Source: Mesorhizobium sp. L-8-3
GTDB lineage: Bacteria > Pseudomonadota > Alphaproteobacteria > Rhizobiales > Rhizobiaceae
NCBI RefSeq assembly: GCF_016756615.1
Contig: NZ_AP023262.1
Coordinates: forward strand, 744,001 to 808,000
Reading direction: 5' to 3'
Length of the DNA stretch: 64,000 nucleotides
In this document: positions 1 to 10,679 of the stretch, in pieces
How the letters are laid out: each line of letters opens with the position of its first letter
Numbering within the stretch: position 1 is the first letter of the stretch
Program-made: the position numbers and the translations under genes
The notes under the pieces: model-generated
What the model was told of the DNA's origin: nothing
Seen by the model: only the letters and a program-made list of their open reading frames with translations
Databases searched by the model: none

Positions 1-1
1 C

Positions 2-466
2 AGCAAGGGGACGCCGCTAGGCATTCTCGCGACGAGCGCGGAAGTGACGTCCGAGACGTTCGCCGGCCTTGTCGGCGCCGGTTATTCGATCGTCGACAAC
101 GCCTCGGCACGCCTCGATATCATCGGCGGCGTACGGATATGGTCGGCGAGCACAGAAATCTCCCTCAGCGGCGGAATTCTCGACGGTGTCTCGCGAAGCG
201 ACAGCGCGACCTGGGCGGATGCCGTCGCCGGCCTTCGCGGAAACTACTCGATCACGTCGAATGTCTATCTGACCGGATGGGGGTATGTCGGCGCCGGCGG
301 GGCCGATGTCGACTGGGATGTCGCAGGCGCGATCGGCTACCGTTTCAACGACCGGATTTCAGCCGTGGCGGGCTATCGGGCGTTGGGCGTCGACTACAGC
401 AGCGACGATTTTGTCTTCGATGTCGTGCAACAGGGCCCGATTCTCGGAATGGTTTTTCGCTTCTGA
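2..466 (+). CDS. Outer-membrane beta-barrel protein, C-terminal part (5' end off the window)
   Basis: The frame is open to the left edge, so only the last 154 codons are present. The visible part consists of short strands of alternating polar and hydrophobic residues separated by Gly/Asp-rich turns, and it ends in Phe (MVFRF), the usual BAM-recognition end of an outer-membrane barrel. This fits a small 8- to 10-stranded surface protein of the Omp25/OmpW type, but the family cannot be fixed without the N-terminus. It converges on the carbamoylputrescine amidase gene, with only 6 bp between the two stops, so the two genes are not co-transcribed. Confidence 0.7.
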   Translation, partial: SKGTPLGILATSAEVTSETFAGLVGAGYSIVDNASARLDIIGGVRIWSASTEISLSGGILDGVSRSDSATWADAVAGLRGNYSITSNVYLTGWGYVGAGGADVDWDVAGAIGYRFNDRISAVAGYRALGVDYSSDDFVFDVVQQGPILGMVFRF

Positions 467-472
467 CGGGCC

Positions 473-1354
<882 letters not shown>

Positions 1355-1355
1355 G

Positions 1356-2387
<1,032 letters not shown>

Positions 2388-2552
2388 CGGTACCGGCTCG
2401 CTTCCTCTGCCCACGCATCCTCGGATCGTCGCGCTTTGTGGCAGAGAGTCCGCCCGAGGCCAAGAGGGTGGGGAATATAGTTATTCTGTATAACATTCTC
2501 CCGCTTGCCAGACGCCAATACTCTGCTAGCCTCAGGAGGCAATCGGAGGACC
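2388..2552. promoter_or_regulatory. Divergent promoter region, with GTTAT-N5-ATAAC inverted repeat
   Basis: This 165-bp spacer must hold the promoters of the aphA-aguB operon (leftward) and the amidohydrolase gene (rightward). It contains an AT-rich stretch at about 2473-2500. In it, 2480-2494 reads GTTATTCTGTATAAC, a 5-bp inverted repeat that includes a -10-like TATAAC on the plus strand. No good -35 box is obvious. The repeat may be an operator for both directions. This is inference from position and symmetry only. Confidence 0.35.
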
Positions 2553-4223
2553 ATGATGCCGCAAACGGCCGATCTTATCGTCGAGAACGCAAGCATTCTG
2601 ACGATGGATCCCGACACCCCCCACGCCGCAGCGATCGCGATCAAGGGCGGTGAGATCATGGCGGTTGGGGACCGGGCCACAGTCCTCGAACGCAAGGGCC
2701 AAGGCACACGCATCATCGACGCCGGCGGCGCATCCGTCGTGCCGGGCTTCATCGAGGCGCATATGCACCTCTTCGGCGGCGGGGCCGAGCTCGACCATCT
2801 CCAACTCGCCGGGGTGCATGGTTTCGACGCGCTGGCCAAGGCGGTGCGCGACTACGCGGCCGGCCGGCCGGACAAGAAGATCCTGCAGGCGCAGGGCGCC
2901 GACTACACGATCCTTTCCGACACCGAGCGCGTCACCCGCCACCACCTCGACCGCATCCTGCCCGACAGGCCCTTCATGATGTCGGCGCCGGATCACCACA
3001 CGGTGTGGGCGAACACCAGGGCGCTGGAACTGGGCGGCCTGCTGCACGGCAAGCAGCTTGGCCCGGGCAACGAGATCGTCATGGACGCCGACGGGTTGGC
3101 CGCGGGCGAGTTGCGCGAGGGCGAGGCCTTCGGCCCGCTGATCGACCTGACCGGCGAGGGCCGCGTGAGGCTCGGCCTGGCGACCGGCGGCGAGCCGGAT
3201 CCCAAGCCGACGCCTGAGGAACAGGCTTCCGACCGCGCGATCATGCGACGCGGCCTGGAATGGTGCGCCAGACATGGCATCACCTCGATCCAGAACATGG
3301 ACGGCAACCTGCATCAGCTCGAGCTGCTGTCCGAGATCGAGGCCGAAGGCGGGCTTCTGTGCCGGGTGCAGATCCCGTTCCACTACAAGAATTTCATGAC
3401 GCCCGACGCGCTGGAGAAGGCCTCGCTGATGGCCGAGCGCTACCGCTCCGAATGGCTATCGTCCGGCATGGTCAAGGTCTTCATGGACGGCGTGCTTGAC
3501 AGCTGGACGGCCGTCATGGTCGAGCCCTATGCCGACCGGCCGGACTGGGTCGGCGAGCCGCTCTTCACCCAAGAGCAATTCAATGCGGCGGCGATCGAGG
3601 CCGACCGGCGCGGCCTGCAGATCGCCGTGCATGCGATCGGCGACGGCGCCGTACGTTCCGTGCTCGACGGCTACGAGGCCGCACAGAAGAAGAACGGCAG
3701 GCGCGACAGCCGCCATCGCATCGAGCATATCGAAGTGATCACCGAAGCCGACATACCGCGCCTGGCGAAGCTCGGCGTGCTGGCCTCCATGCAGCCTCCA
3801 CACCCACCCGGCTCGATGGGCCTGCCGCTGGAGCCGACGGTGTCTCGCATCGGCCGCAAGCGCTGGCCACTCGCCTACGCGTGGCGCACGCTGAAGAATG
3901 CCGGCGCCCGGGTCGTCTTCGCCTCCGACTGGCCGGTCTCGCCCATCGACCCGATTGCGGGGATCCAGGCCGCGGTCACCCGCAAGCGCTGGGCTGAGAC
4001 CGACCCGGACCAGAGCTTCTCGCTGCACGAGGCGCTCGCGGGCTACACGGTCGAAGGCGCCTATGCCGAGTTTCGGGAAGACCGCAAGGGCAGGTTGCGG
4101 CCGGGCTATCTGGCCGACCTCTTGATCCTTTCGGGCGACCTCGAAGAGACCGATCCCGAAGAGCTCCATACGGTCCGCCCGGTCACCACGATCTGCGGTG
4201 GCAAGGTGACCTACCAGGCGTAA
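2553..4223 (+). CDS. Amidohydrolase family protein (YtcJ-like, amidohydrolase 3)
   Basis: A 556-residue metal-dependent hydrolase. The start was set at the ATG giving MMPQTADLIVEN because GGAGG lies just before it (2546-2550); upstream in-frame starts have no such site. Visible landmarks are the N-terminal beta-sandwich opening (ILTMD), the His-x-His metal site in IEAHMHLFGG, KVFMDGVLDSWTA, AVHAIGDGAV, HRIEHIE, and the late Asp in FASDWPVSP. These are typical of the YtcJ/NfdA group, which hydrolyses amide or formamide bonds of diverse small molecules. The substrate is not known. Its place between polyamine enzymes and a polyamine-type transporter suggests an N-acyl amine. A separate promoter upstream of the transporter is likely. 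Confidence 0.75.
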   Translation: MMPQTADLIVENASILTMDPDTPHAAAIAIKGGEIMAVGDRATVLERKGQGTRIIDAGGASVVPGFIEAHMHLFGGGAELDHLQLAGVHGFDALAKAVRDYAAGRPDKKILQAQGADYTILSDTERVTRHHLDRILPDRPFMMSAPDHHTVWANTRALELGGLLHGKQLGPGNEIVMDADGLAAGELREGEAFGPLIDLTGEGRVRLGLATGGEPDPKPTPEEQASDRAIMRRGLEWCARHGITSIQNMDGNLHQLELLSEIEAEGGLLCRVQIPFHYKNFMTPDALEKASLMAERYRSEWLSSGMVKVFMDGVLDSWTAVMVEPYADRPDWVGEPLFTQEQFNAAAIEADRRGLQIAVHAIGDGAVRSVLDGYEAAQKKNGRRDSRHRIEHIEVITEADIPRLAKLGVLASMQPPHPPGSMGLPLEPTVSRIGRKRWPLAYAWRTLKNAGARVVFASDWPVSPIDPIAGIQAAVTRKRWAETDPDQSFSLHEALAGYTVEGAYAEFREDRKGRLRPGYLADLLILSGDLEETDPEELHTVRPVTTICGGKVTYQA

Positions 4224-4284
4224 AAATCCTGCGGGAACAGCATCTTGAACTGTGATTCAATTGCCCTGTTGCCAAGCAACCGGC

Positions 4285-4298
4285 CATGTGGTCACATG
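4285..4298. promoter_or_regulatory. Palindrome CATGTG-GT-CACATG upstream of the polyamine-type ABC operon
   Basis: A perfect 6-bp inverted repeat with a 2-bp centre lies 53 bp before the GTG start of the ATP-binding gene. The core TGGTCACA has the GT..AC spacing of GntR/FadR-type operators. No regulator gene is adjacent. The site is a plausible operator for the potABCD-like genes, on symmetry and position only. Confidence 0.35.
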
Positions 4299-4302
4299 AA
4301 AA

Positions 4303-4317
4303 CGGGGAAAAACCCCG
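4303..4317 (+). terminator. Short GC hairpin after the amidohydrolase gene
   Basis: CGGGG-AAAAA-CCCCG forms a 5-bp stem with a 5-nt loop, 80 bp after the amidohydrolase stop. No T-run follows, so this is at best a weak terminator or attenuator before the ABC transporter operon. Confidence 0.25.
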
Positions 4318-4350
4318 CCGAAAAGAGCGGGGCCAACAGCGAGGCTGATC

Positions 4351-5445
4351 GTGCCGGATAGACCGGATCGGAATGCGATTGAAGTCCACGGAGTAAGCAA
4401 GATTTTCGGAACGGGAGACGCCCAGGTCGCGGCGCTCGCCAATGTTTCCGTCTCCATCCGTGAAAACGAATTCTTCACCCTGCTCGGCCCTTCGGGGTGC
4501 GGAAAGACGACCCTGCTCAGGCTCATCGCCGGCTTCGACTTCCCGACGGACGGCGGGATCCTGCTCTACGGCCAGGACATCGCGCCGCTGCCCCCCTACA
4601 AGCGGCCGGTCAATACGGTGTTCCAGAACTATGCGCTCTTCCCGCATATGACCGTGGCCGAGAATATCGGCTTCGGACTGCAGATGCTGGGCAAGCCCAG
4701 GGCCGAGATCGACGCCCGCGTCGCCGAGATGCTGAGGCTGGTCAAGATGGAAGCGCTCGCCAAGCGGCGCACGAGCCAGATCTCGGGCGGCCAGCAGCAG
4801 CGCGTGGCGCTGGCCCGCGCGCTCGCGCCGCAGCCCAGGGTGCTGCTGCTCGACGAGCCGCTGTCGGCGCTCGACTACAAGCTGCGCAAGGAGATGCAGA
4901 TCGAGCTGAAACGCCTGCAGCACGAGACCGGCATCACCTTCATCTTCGTCACCCACGACCAGGAAGAGGCCCTGACGATGTCCGACCGCATCGCGGTGAT
5001 GTCATCAGGAAAGATCCTGCAGGTCGGCTCTCCCTGGGATATCTACGACAAGCCGGCCGAGCGCTTCGTCGCCGACTTCATCGGCGAGACCAATTTCCTG
5101 ACCGCATCGGTCGGCGACGTCGCGGACGGCAAGGCGACCGTCAGGCTCAAGTCGGGCGCGACCATCCCGGCCACCATCGCGGAAGGCTTCAAGCCCCATG
5201 CCGAGGCCACGATCGTGGTGCGGCCCGAGCATGCCAGGGCAGTGAAGGGTCAGGGCGACCTCGCCGGAACGGTGGAGAATATCGTCTATTTCGGCACCGA
5301 CACCCATATCCATGTGCGGCTCGACGACGGCGGCCTGTTCACGGTGCGCCAGCAGAACAGCCGCAGCGCCTCCTGCGGCTTCGAGCAGGGCGAACGCGCC
5401 GGCATCGTCATTGGCGACGAAGCCGCGCAGGTTCTGCGGGACTAG
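4351..5445 (+). CDS. potA: Polyamine-type ABC transporter, ATP-binding protein
   Basis: A 364-residue cytoplasmic ATPase that powers import by the two permeases encoded downstream. The Walker A motif is GPSGCGKTT (about residues 48-56), the signature is SGGQQQR, the Walker B is [11 protein letters not shown], and the switch His is in VTHDQEEA. The C-terminal 120 residues form a TOBE regulatory domain, as in PotA/PotG. The start is GTG, with GAGG ten bases upstream, and it yields [12 protein letters not shown]. The stop is 3 bp before the GTG start of the first permease, so the genes are one transcription unit. Confidence 0.88.
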   Translation: MPDRPDRNAIEVHGVSKIFGTGDAQVAALANVSVSIRENEFFTLLGPSGCGKTTLLRLIAGFDFPTDGGILLYGQDIAPLPPYKRPVNTVFQNYALFPHMTVAENIGFGLQMLGKPRAEIDARVAEMLRLVKMEALAKRRTSQISGGQQQRVALARALAPQPRVLLLDEPLSALDYKLRKEMQIELKRLQHETGITFIFVTHDQEEALTMSDRIAVMSSGKILQVGSPWDIYDKPAERFVADFIGETNFLTASVGDVADGKATVRLKSGATIPATIAEGFKPHAEATIVVRPEHARAVKGQGDLAGTVENIVYFGTDTHIHVRLDDGGLFTVRQQNSRSASCGFEQGERAGIVIGDEAAQVLRD

Positions 5446-5448
5446 ATC

Positions 5449-6372
5449 GTGGCGACCGCTCGAGAGATTGCCGAAAAGGCGGAACGCGAGGACATCAGGC
5501 GGCGCTGGCTGCTGTCGGCCCCGGCGCTGCTCATCATCTTCTTCGCAGGGATCGGGCCGCTTTTCATCGTGCTCGTCTATTCCTTCCTCGCGCCGGGCAA
5601 CTATGGCGACGTGAAGTGGGAATTCTCGACCGACGCCTGGACGAGCGTGCTGTTCGAGCGCGACATCTTCGACGACACGCTGTCGATCGCCAAGGCCAAT
5701 ATGTCGATCTTCACGCGCTCGGCGGTGCTGTCGCTGATGACGACGGTGCTGACGCTGATCTTCGGCTTCCCCACCGCCTATTTCATCGCCACGCGGCCCG
5801 AGGGCCGGCGCGAGATCTGGCTGTTCCTGATCACGATCCCGTTCTGGACGAACCTGCTCATCCGCACCTTCGCGATGATGGAAGTGCTGCGCAACGAGGG
5901 GCTGATAAACTCCGTGCTCAGACTGCTCGGCATCATCGATCAGCCGATCCAGTTCATGTACACCGACTTCGCAGTGCTGGTGGGCATGACCTATGTCTTC
6001 CTGCCACTGATGGTGCTGCCGCTCTACGCCAGCATGGAGAAGATCGATTTCCGTCTCGTCGAGGCCGGCTACGACCTCTATGCGACCCGCTTCCAGGTGC
6101 TGCGCAAGATCATCGTGCCGCTGGTCAAGCCGGGTATCATCGCCGGCTCGATCCTGGTGTTCATCCCCTCGCTCGGCGCCTATGTGACGCCGCGCGTCAT
6201 GGGGGGCGGCACCAATCTGATGATCGGCAATCTGATCGAACTCCAGTTCGGACAAGGCCGAAACTGGCCGCTCGGAGCGTCGCTCTCGATCACGCTGATG
6301 GCGATCGTGATGATTACGCTCCTGTTCTATGTCCGCAACGCCAGCAAGTCCGGAGCGGGCCATGGTCAGTAA
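5449..6372 (+). CDS. potB: Polyamine-type ABC transporter permease (PotB/PotH family)
   Basis: A 307-residue inner-membrane protein with about six membrane segments. The N-terminal cytoplasmic stretch is charged, and the first helix begins near residue 20 (LLSAPALLIIFF). The cytoplasmic EAA loop that contacts the ATPase is visible around VEAGYDLYATRFQVLRKIIVPLVKPG. The start is a GTG 3 bp after the ATPase stop. The 3' end overlaps the start of the next permease by 11 bp, which suggests translational coupling. Confidence 0.86.
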   Translation: MATAREIAEKAEREDIRRRWLLSAPALLIIFFAGIGPLFIVLVYSFLAPGNYGDVKWEFSTDAWTSVLFERDIFDDTLSIAKANMSIFTRSAVLSLMTTVLTLIFGFPTAYFIATRPEGRREIWLFLITIPFWTNLLIRTFAMMEVLRNEGLINSVLRLLGIIDQPIQFMYTDFAVLVGMTYVFLPLMVLPLYASMEKIDFRLVEAGYDLYATRFQVLRKIIVPLVKPGIIAGSILVFIPSLGAYVTPRVMGGGTNLMIGNLIELQFGQGRNWPLGASLSITLMAIVMITLLFYVRNASKSGAGHGQ

Positions 6373-7171
6373 AAGCGCCACCTTCGACGTCCGCCGGCAG
6401 TCGGGCTTCGCGACCATCGCGATGATCTGCTTCTTCCTGCTCTATTTGCCGATCGCGACGCTCGTCGTCTACGCCTTCAACGACAACGATTCCGTCGCCA
6501 TCTGGAAAGGCTTCTCGCTGCGCTGGTTCCAATCGGCTTGGAACAATACGCAGGTGATCGACGCATCGATCCGCTCGTTCCAGATCGCCACCGCCGCGGC
6601 TGTCCTGGCGACGATCGCGGCGACCATGGCGGCGCTCGCCACGACCCGGACCAGGCCCTATCGTGGCCTAACCTTCAAATATGCCTTCATCAACCAGCCG
6701 CTGATGGTGCCTGAGATCGTCACTGCCGTCGCGCTGCTGGTGTTCTTCTCGCGAATCAAAGTGGCGACAGGCTATTCGGGCCTCGGCTATCTGATCGCTG
6801 CGCACAGCGCCTTCTGCATTCCCTTCGCCTATCTGCCGATCCGTGCCCGTCTCGAAAGCATGGACCTGTCGCTGGAGACGGCCGCGGCCGACCTCTACGC
6901 GACGGGATGGAAGACTTTCCGCCATGTGACCCTGCCGCTTCTCTGGCCGGGAATCCTCGCCGGACTGATGCTCGCCTTCGTCGTCTCGCTCGACGACGTG
7001 GTGATCACCGAGTTCGTCAAGTCGGGCGGACAGGACACGCTGCCGACCTACATGCTCGGCCAGCTCCGGCGCATCGTGACGCCGGAAATCAATGCGATCT
7101 CGACAGTATTCCTGCTGCTGTCGGTCGGTATCGTCACAATCTTCTTCTTCGTCAGCAGGAAGCGGACCTGA
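6362..7171 (+). CDS. potC: Polyamine-type ABC transporter permease (PotC/PotI family)
   Basis: A 269-residue inner-membrane permease with about six helices. Its EAA loop reads [26 protein letters not shown]. The ATG giving MVSKSATFD was chosen over an upstream start because it gives the normal family length and only an 11-bp overlap with potB. The conserved [15 protein letters not shown] segment after the loop is typical of the spermidine/putrescine group. It pairs with PotB to form the translocation channel. Confidence 0.86.
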   Translation: MVSKSATFDVRRQSGFATIAMICFFLLYLPIATLVVYAFNDNDSVAIWKGFSLRWFQSAWNNTQVIDASIRSFQIATAAAVLATIAATMAALATTRTRPYRGLTFKYAFINQPLMVPEIVTAVALLVFFSRIKVATGYSGLGYLIAAHSAFCIPFAYLPIRARLESMDLSLETAAADLYATGWKTFRHVTLPLLWPGILAGLMLAFVVSLDDVVITEFVKSGGQDTLPTYMLGQLRRIVTPEINAISTVFLLLSVGIVTIFFFVSRKRT

Positions 7172-7209
7172 GCTCGAAGCAGCCGGTCCCCAAAATGGGA
7201 GTCGAAAGC

Positions 7210-8244
7210 ATGCACTGGAAACTGACCGCGACGGCCGTCGGGCTGTCGCTGATGGCGTCGATGGGCGTGGCGAAAGCCGAGGGTGAGCTCAACATCTACA
7301 ACTGGGGCAACTACACCAGCCCCGAACTGATCAAGAAGTTCGAAGACACTTACAAGGTCAAGGTCTCGATCACCGACTACGATTCCAACGACACCGCGCT
7401 CGCCAAGGTCCGCCAGGGCGGCCACGGCTTCGACATCGTCGTGCCGTCGGCCTCGGTGATGAATGTCTGGATCGACGAGGGCCTTCTTCTCGAAGCCCGT
7501 CCCGACCAGATGGAGAATTTCAAGAACATGGACCCGAAATGGGTCGACGTGCCCTTCGATCCGGGTCGCCACTATTCGGTGCCGTGGCAGTGGGGCACGA
7601 CCGGCGTGACGGTCAACACCTCCGTCTATTCGGGCGATCCGAACACGTCGGCGATCTTCATGGACCCGCCGGCCGAGCTTGTCGGCAAGGTCAATGTCGT
7701 GCCCGAGATGAGCGATGTGATGCATCTCGCCATCAAATTCGCCGGCGGCGAGCCCTGCACCGGCGACAAGGAGGTCCTGAAGAAAACACGCGACCTGCTG
7801 GTCGCGGCCAAGCCGAAATGGCTGTCCATGGACTACGGCAATGTCGACCGCTACGGCAAGGGCGACATCGCGGCAGGTGTCAACTGGAACGGCGCTTCTT
7901 TCCGAGCCCGCCTGCAGAACGACAAGATCGTGTACGGCTATCCGAAGGAAGGCTATCCGATCTGGATGGACAACGTCTCCATCCTCAAGGACGCCAAGAA
8001 CGTCGAAAACGCCAAGCTGTTCATGAACTTCATCATGGACCCCGAGAACGCCGCGATGATCTCGTCCTTCGCCCGCTACGCCAACGGCATCACGGGCTCG
8101 GAAGCCTATATGCCCGAGGACATGAAGACGGCTCCCGAGGTCAACATCCCGGTCGAATTCGCCGAGCAGGGTCAGTTCAACCTCGCCTGCCCGCCCGACG
8201 TGCAGGCGCTCTACACCAAGATCTGGACCGACCTCCTGAAGTAG
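7210..8244 (+). CDS. potD: Periplasmic polyamine-type substrate-binding protein
   Basis: A 344-residue solute-binding protein with a signal peptide of about 24 residues, cut near VAKA-EGEL. The mature protein begins with [19 protein letters not shown], the usual opening of PotD/PotF proteins. Later landmarks are a DYDSND loop, [10 protein letters not shown] and the C-terminal [11 protein letters not shown]. The ATG at 7210 is preferred over the one at 7195 because GGGAG lies 8 bases before it. As in other polyamine operons, it is the last transporter gene. The exact ligand (putrescine, spermidine or another cationic amine) cannot be read from the sequence. Confidence 0.86.
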   Translation: MHWKLTATAVGLSLMASMGVAKAEGELNIYNWGNYTSPELIKKFEDTYKVKVSITDYDSNDTALAKVRQGGHGFDIVVPSASVMNVWIDEGLLLEARPDQMENFKNMDPKWVDVPFDPGRHYSVPWQWGTTGVTVNTSVYSGDPNTSAIFMDPPAELVGKVNVVPEMSDVMHLAIKFAGGEPCTGDKEVLKKTRDLLVAAKPKWLSMDYGNVDRYGKGDIAAGVNWNGASFRARLQNDKIVYGYPKEGYPIWMDNVSILKDAKNVENAKLFMNFIMDPENAAMISSFARYANGITGSEAYMPEDMKTAPEVNIPVEFAEQGQFNLACPPDVQALYTKIWTDLLK

Positions 8245-8351
8245 CGCCAACGGCGACCCGGCGGGCAACCCCCGGGTCTTCTCTTTTCGCACACCGATTC
8301 CAGCAACAAGAGCCGGTGCCGGGCGATCGCAGGCGCCGCCGGAGTTTCGTC

Positions 8352-9779
8352 ATGTCCGATCTCGACCTTTGCTACATGCCAGCAAGCGAGGCTCTCAAGC
8401 GTTTCAAGGCAAGGAAGCTCTCCCCCGTGGAACTGATGGAAGCGGTGATCCGCCGCGCCGAAGCGACCAGGGAGACGGTGAACGCCTTCACCAATACCCA
8501 TTTCGACGAGGCGATGGGCCTCGCGCGCAAGGCCGAGGCGAAATACGCCAAGGGCAAGAAGACCGGCGCGCTCGCGGGCCTGCCGGTCGGCATCAAGGAT
8601 GAGAGCTACATCAAGGGCAAGCCGACGACCGGCGGCTCGCTGATCATGAAGGACTACATTGCTGAACACACCTCGACGATGAACGAACGGATCATCCAGG
8701 CTGGCGGCATCGTGCATGCGCGCACCGCGACGCCGGAATTCTCCTGCGCGGGTTTCACTTGGTCGCGGCTTTGGGGTGTGACCCGCAATCCGTGGAACAC
8801 AAAGTTCACGCCGGGCGGCTCGTCGGGCGGCGCCGGCGCCTCGCTCGCCGCGGGAACGTCGCCCATCGCCACCGGCTCCGACATTGGAGGCTCGATCCGC
8901 ATCCCCGCATCGACCTGCGGCGTCGTCGGCTACAAGCCGCCTTACGGCCGCAACCCCGACGACCCGCCCTTCAACCTCGACTTCTACTGTCATACGGGAC
9001 CGCTGGCGCGCACGGTCGAGGATGCGATCCTGTTGCAGAACGTCATGACCGGTCCCAGCCCGCTCGACATCGCGTCGCTGCGCCCCAAGCTGACGCTGCC
9101 GACCAAGTTCCGGCCGATCAAAGGCTGGAAGATCGCCTATTCGATGACGCTCGGCGCATTCGAGGTCGACCCGGAAGTGGTGAAGAACACGAGGAAGGCG
9201 CTCGACGTGTTCCGGTCGCTCGGCGCGGAGGTCGAGGAAGTCGATCTCGGCTGGGGCCCGGGGGTGCTCGAAGCCGGGCAAGCTTATCTTCAGCACCTGT
9301 TCGGCGCCTTCCTGTCGAAGATGCTGCCCGAGCACGGCGACCAGATGACGAGCTATGCGAGGCGTTTCGCCGAGGAAGGCGCCCGATCCAAGGCGACCGA
9401 CTTCGTCAACAGCCTGGAAGTGGCCGGCAGGATGTATCTGACGCTCGGGCCGCTGCTCGAGAAATACAACGTGCTGATCTGCCCGACCACGGCGCTGCCG
9501 GCGGTCTCGGCCGACTTCGACCAGACGAAGGAAGAAGTGAAGATCAACGGCAAGGTCGTGGACCCGATGCTCGGCTGGGTGATGACCACCCCTTTCAACA
9601 CGATGAGCCGCTGTCCGGTGCTGTCGCTGCCGTCGGGGCACGCCAGGAGCGGAGTGCCGACGGGCATCCAGATCATCGGCCGCACCTATTGCGACGAGGA
9701 CGTGTTCCGCGCCGGCATGGCCTATGAGAAAGCGGTCGGCGGCTGGTACGGAGAGAAGGCGAAGCGCCCGAAGCTGTGA
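8352..9779 (+). CDS. Amidase (amidase-signature family)
   Basis: A 475-residue cytosolic amide hydrolase. The Ser-cisSer-Lys triad is visible as Lys82 (GLPVGIKDES), Ser157/Ser158 (TPGGSSGGAGAS) and the nucleophile Ser181 (GSDIGGSIR). The start is supported by GGAG seven bases upstream. It follows potD by about 107 bp in the same direction and probably belongs to the same operon, so an imported N-acylated or amide compound is the likely substrate. It is not a GatA: the GatA context is missing, and the C-terminal half resembles the aryl/fatty amidase group. The substrate is unknown. Confidence 0.82.
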   Translation: MSDLDLCYMPASEALKRFKARKLSPVELMEAVIRRAEATRETVNAFTNTHFDEAMGLARKAEAKYAKGKKTGALAGLPVGIKDESYIKGKPTTGGSLIMKDYIAEHTSTMNERIIQAGGIVHARTATPEFSCAGFTWSRLWGVTRNPWNTKFTPGGSSGGAGASLAAGTSPIATGSDIGGSIRIPASTCGVVGYKPPYGRNPDDPPFNLDFYCHTGPLARTVEDAILLQNVMTGPSPLDIASLRPKLTLPTKFRPIKGWKIAYSMTLGAFEVDPEVVKNTRKALDVFRSLGAEVEEVDLGWGPGVLEAGQAYLQHLFGAFLSKMLPEHGDQMTSYARRFAEEGARSKATDFVNSLEVAGRMYLTLGPLLEKYNVLICPTTALPAVSADFDQTKEEVKINGKVVDPMLGWVMTTPFNTMSRCPVLSLPSGHARSGVPTGIQIIGRTYCDEDVFRAGMAYEKAVGGWYGEKAKRPKL

Positions 9780-9821
9780 TGGTGGGTGGGACGGATGCCG
9801 GGAACGACTTCACTATGCATG

Positions 9822-10229
9822 TCAGCCCCTGGTCCAGTCTTCCAGCCGCAATCCGGCTATACGCGCGAACCCGGCGGTATTGTTGGTGACGAGCGGCATG
9901 CCGCGCGCAAGCGCCTGGCCGGCGATCAGGACGTCATGGGGGCCGATCGGCGTGCCCCGCCTTGCGAGGTCAGCCCTGATCTCGCCGGCGGCCCGCGCGT
10001 CCTCGCGGTCGAGGTCGAGGATCACGATGTCGGCGAAGAGCAGACGGAGCGTTTCGAGATTGAAGTCCACCTTCTGGCTACGATAGGCGCCGAAGCAGAG
10101 TTCATGGGCGACGATCGAGGAGACGGCGAGCGCGCCGGGTTCGGTGGATTCGACCCGGCGCATCAGGGCTTCCGAGCGGCGCGTTACAAGGGCGATGACC
10201 GCGTTGGTATCGAGAAGCCAGTTCGTCAT
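9822..10229 (-). CDS. vapC: VapC-type PIN-domain ribonuclease toxin
   Basis: A 135-residue PIN-domain protein. The acidic residues are Asp7 (WLLDTNAV), Glu43 (VAHELCFG) and Asp99 (GPHDVLIAGQA). Members of this family cleave RNA, often initiator tRNA, when released from the antitoxin. The ATG overlaps the stop of the antitoxin gene by 4 bp (ATGA), the normal vapBC arrangement. The longer upstream reading frame is not used, because it lies inside vapB. The pair is chromosomal, between a transporter operon and a porin gene, with no mobile-element genes next to it. Confidence 0.9.
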   Translation of the reverse strand: MTNWLLDTNAVIALVTRRSEALMRRVESTEPGALAVSSIVAHELCFGAYRSQKVDFNLETLRLLFADIVILDLDREDARAAGEIRADLARRGTPIGPHDVLIAGQALARGMPLVTNNTAGFARIAGLRLEDWTRG

Positions 10230-10486
10230 CGAAACGCCTGGTCGAGATCGGGACGCTTCTGTACCTCGGGCTGTTCCCGGCCCGCGGCCATGAAGTCGGC
10301 ACTGAAACCGCGCTCGACGGCCGCGCGCAGGGAGGCCCAAGGGCGGGAGGCGTCCGGCCTCGGGCGCAGGATCACAGCGTCGCCCTCGCGCGAGACCTCG
10401 ACCTCATCGACCGTGAAGCGGAAATCCTTCGGCAGCCTGACGGCCTGAGAGTTGCCGGACTGGAAGACCTTGGCGATATGCGGCAT
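10226..10486 (-). CDS. vapB: VapB-type antitoxin (AbrB/SpoVT-like DNA-binding)
   Basis: An 86-residue protein with an N-terminal swapped-hairpin AbrB domain (KVFQSGNSQAVRLPKDFRF, residues 6-24) and a C-terminal tail that would wrap the toxin. It neutralises VapC and, with it, represses its own promoter. It is translated first and coupled to vapC by an ATGA overlap. The upstream operator candidate is listed separately. Confidence 0.9.
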   Translation of the reverse strand: MPHIAKVFQSGNSQAVRLPKDFRFTVDEVEVSREGDAVILRPRPDASRPWASLRAAVERGFSADFMAAGREQPEVQKRPDLDQAFR

Positions 10487-10501
10487 GGCAACCTCTCGTA
10501 C

Positions 10502-10520
10502 ATACGCCGCCGTATATACG
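10502..10520. promoter_or_regulatory. vapBC operator candidate (overlapping palindromes)
   Basis: Two symmetric elements overlap 16-34 bp upstream of the vapB start. ATACG-CCGC-CGTAT is at 10502-10515, and the perfect palindrome CGTATATACG is at 10511-10520. VapBC complexes bind such short inverted repeats to autoregulate, so this is the likely operator, probably covering the -10 region of the leftward promoter. Confidence 0.55.
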
Positions 10521-10622
10521 CTTTCACACCGCGCGATACAAGGTCTCTATCGTCGGTCCCGGCCGCATCGTCACGGCGGGGACTTTCACCCGCAAGAGTG
10601 CGCCCATGCTCGGCGCACCACG

Positions 10623-10650
10623 AAAAAACCCGGCGGACAGAGCCGCCGGG
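10623..10650 (-). terminator. Rho-independent terminator of the porin gene
   Basis: On the minus strand an 8-bp perfect stem (CCCGGCGG at 10629-10636 pairs with 10643-10650) with a 6-nt loop is followed by six T. It lies 30 bp after the porin stop. This is a textbook intrinsic terminator and separates the porin from the vapBC promoter. Confidence 0.85.
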
Positions 10651-10679
10651 TCCGAAATTGTCTGGTCAGGCCGCCGAAA

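Noticed and set aside
5005..6417. Long antisense open frame (470 codons) opposite the polyamine-type transporter genes
   Set aside because: Its composition is the reverse-frame bias of GC-rich coding DNA (His, Arg, Asp, Gln rich), while the plus strand encodes clear ABC proteins.
7539..8351. N-terminal extension of the amidase through the potD gene
   Set aside because: The region is the other-frame shadow of potD; the amidase family starts near the ATG at 8352, which has a good ribosome site.
9786..10448. Open frames opposite vapBC
   Set aside because: They are antisense to a clear toxin-antitoxin pair and show no start signals.
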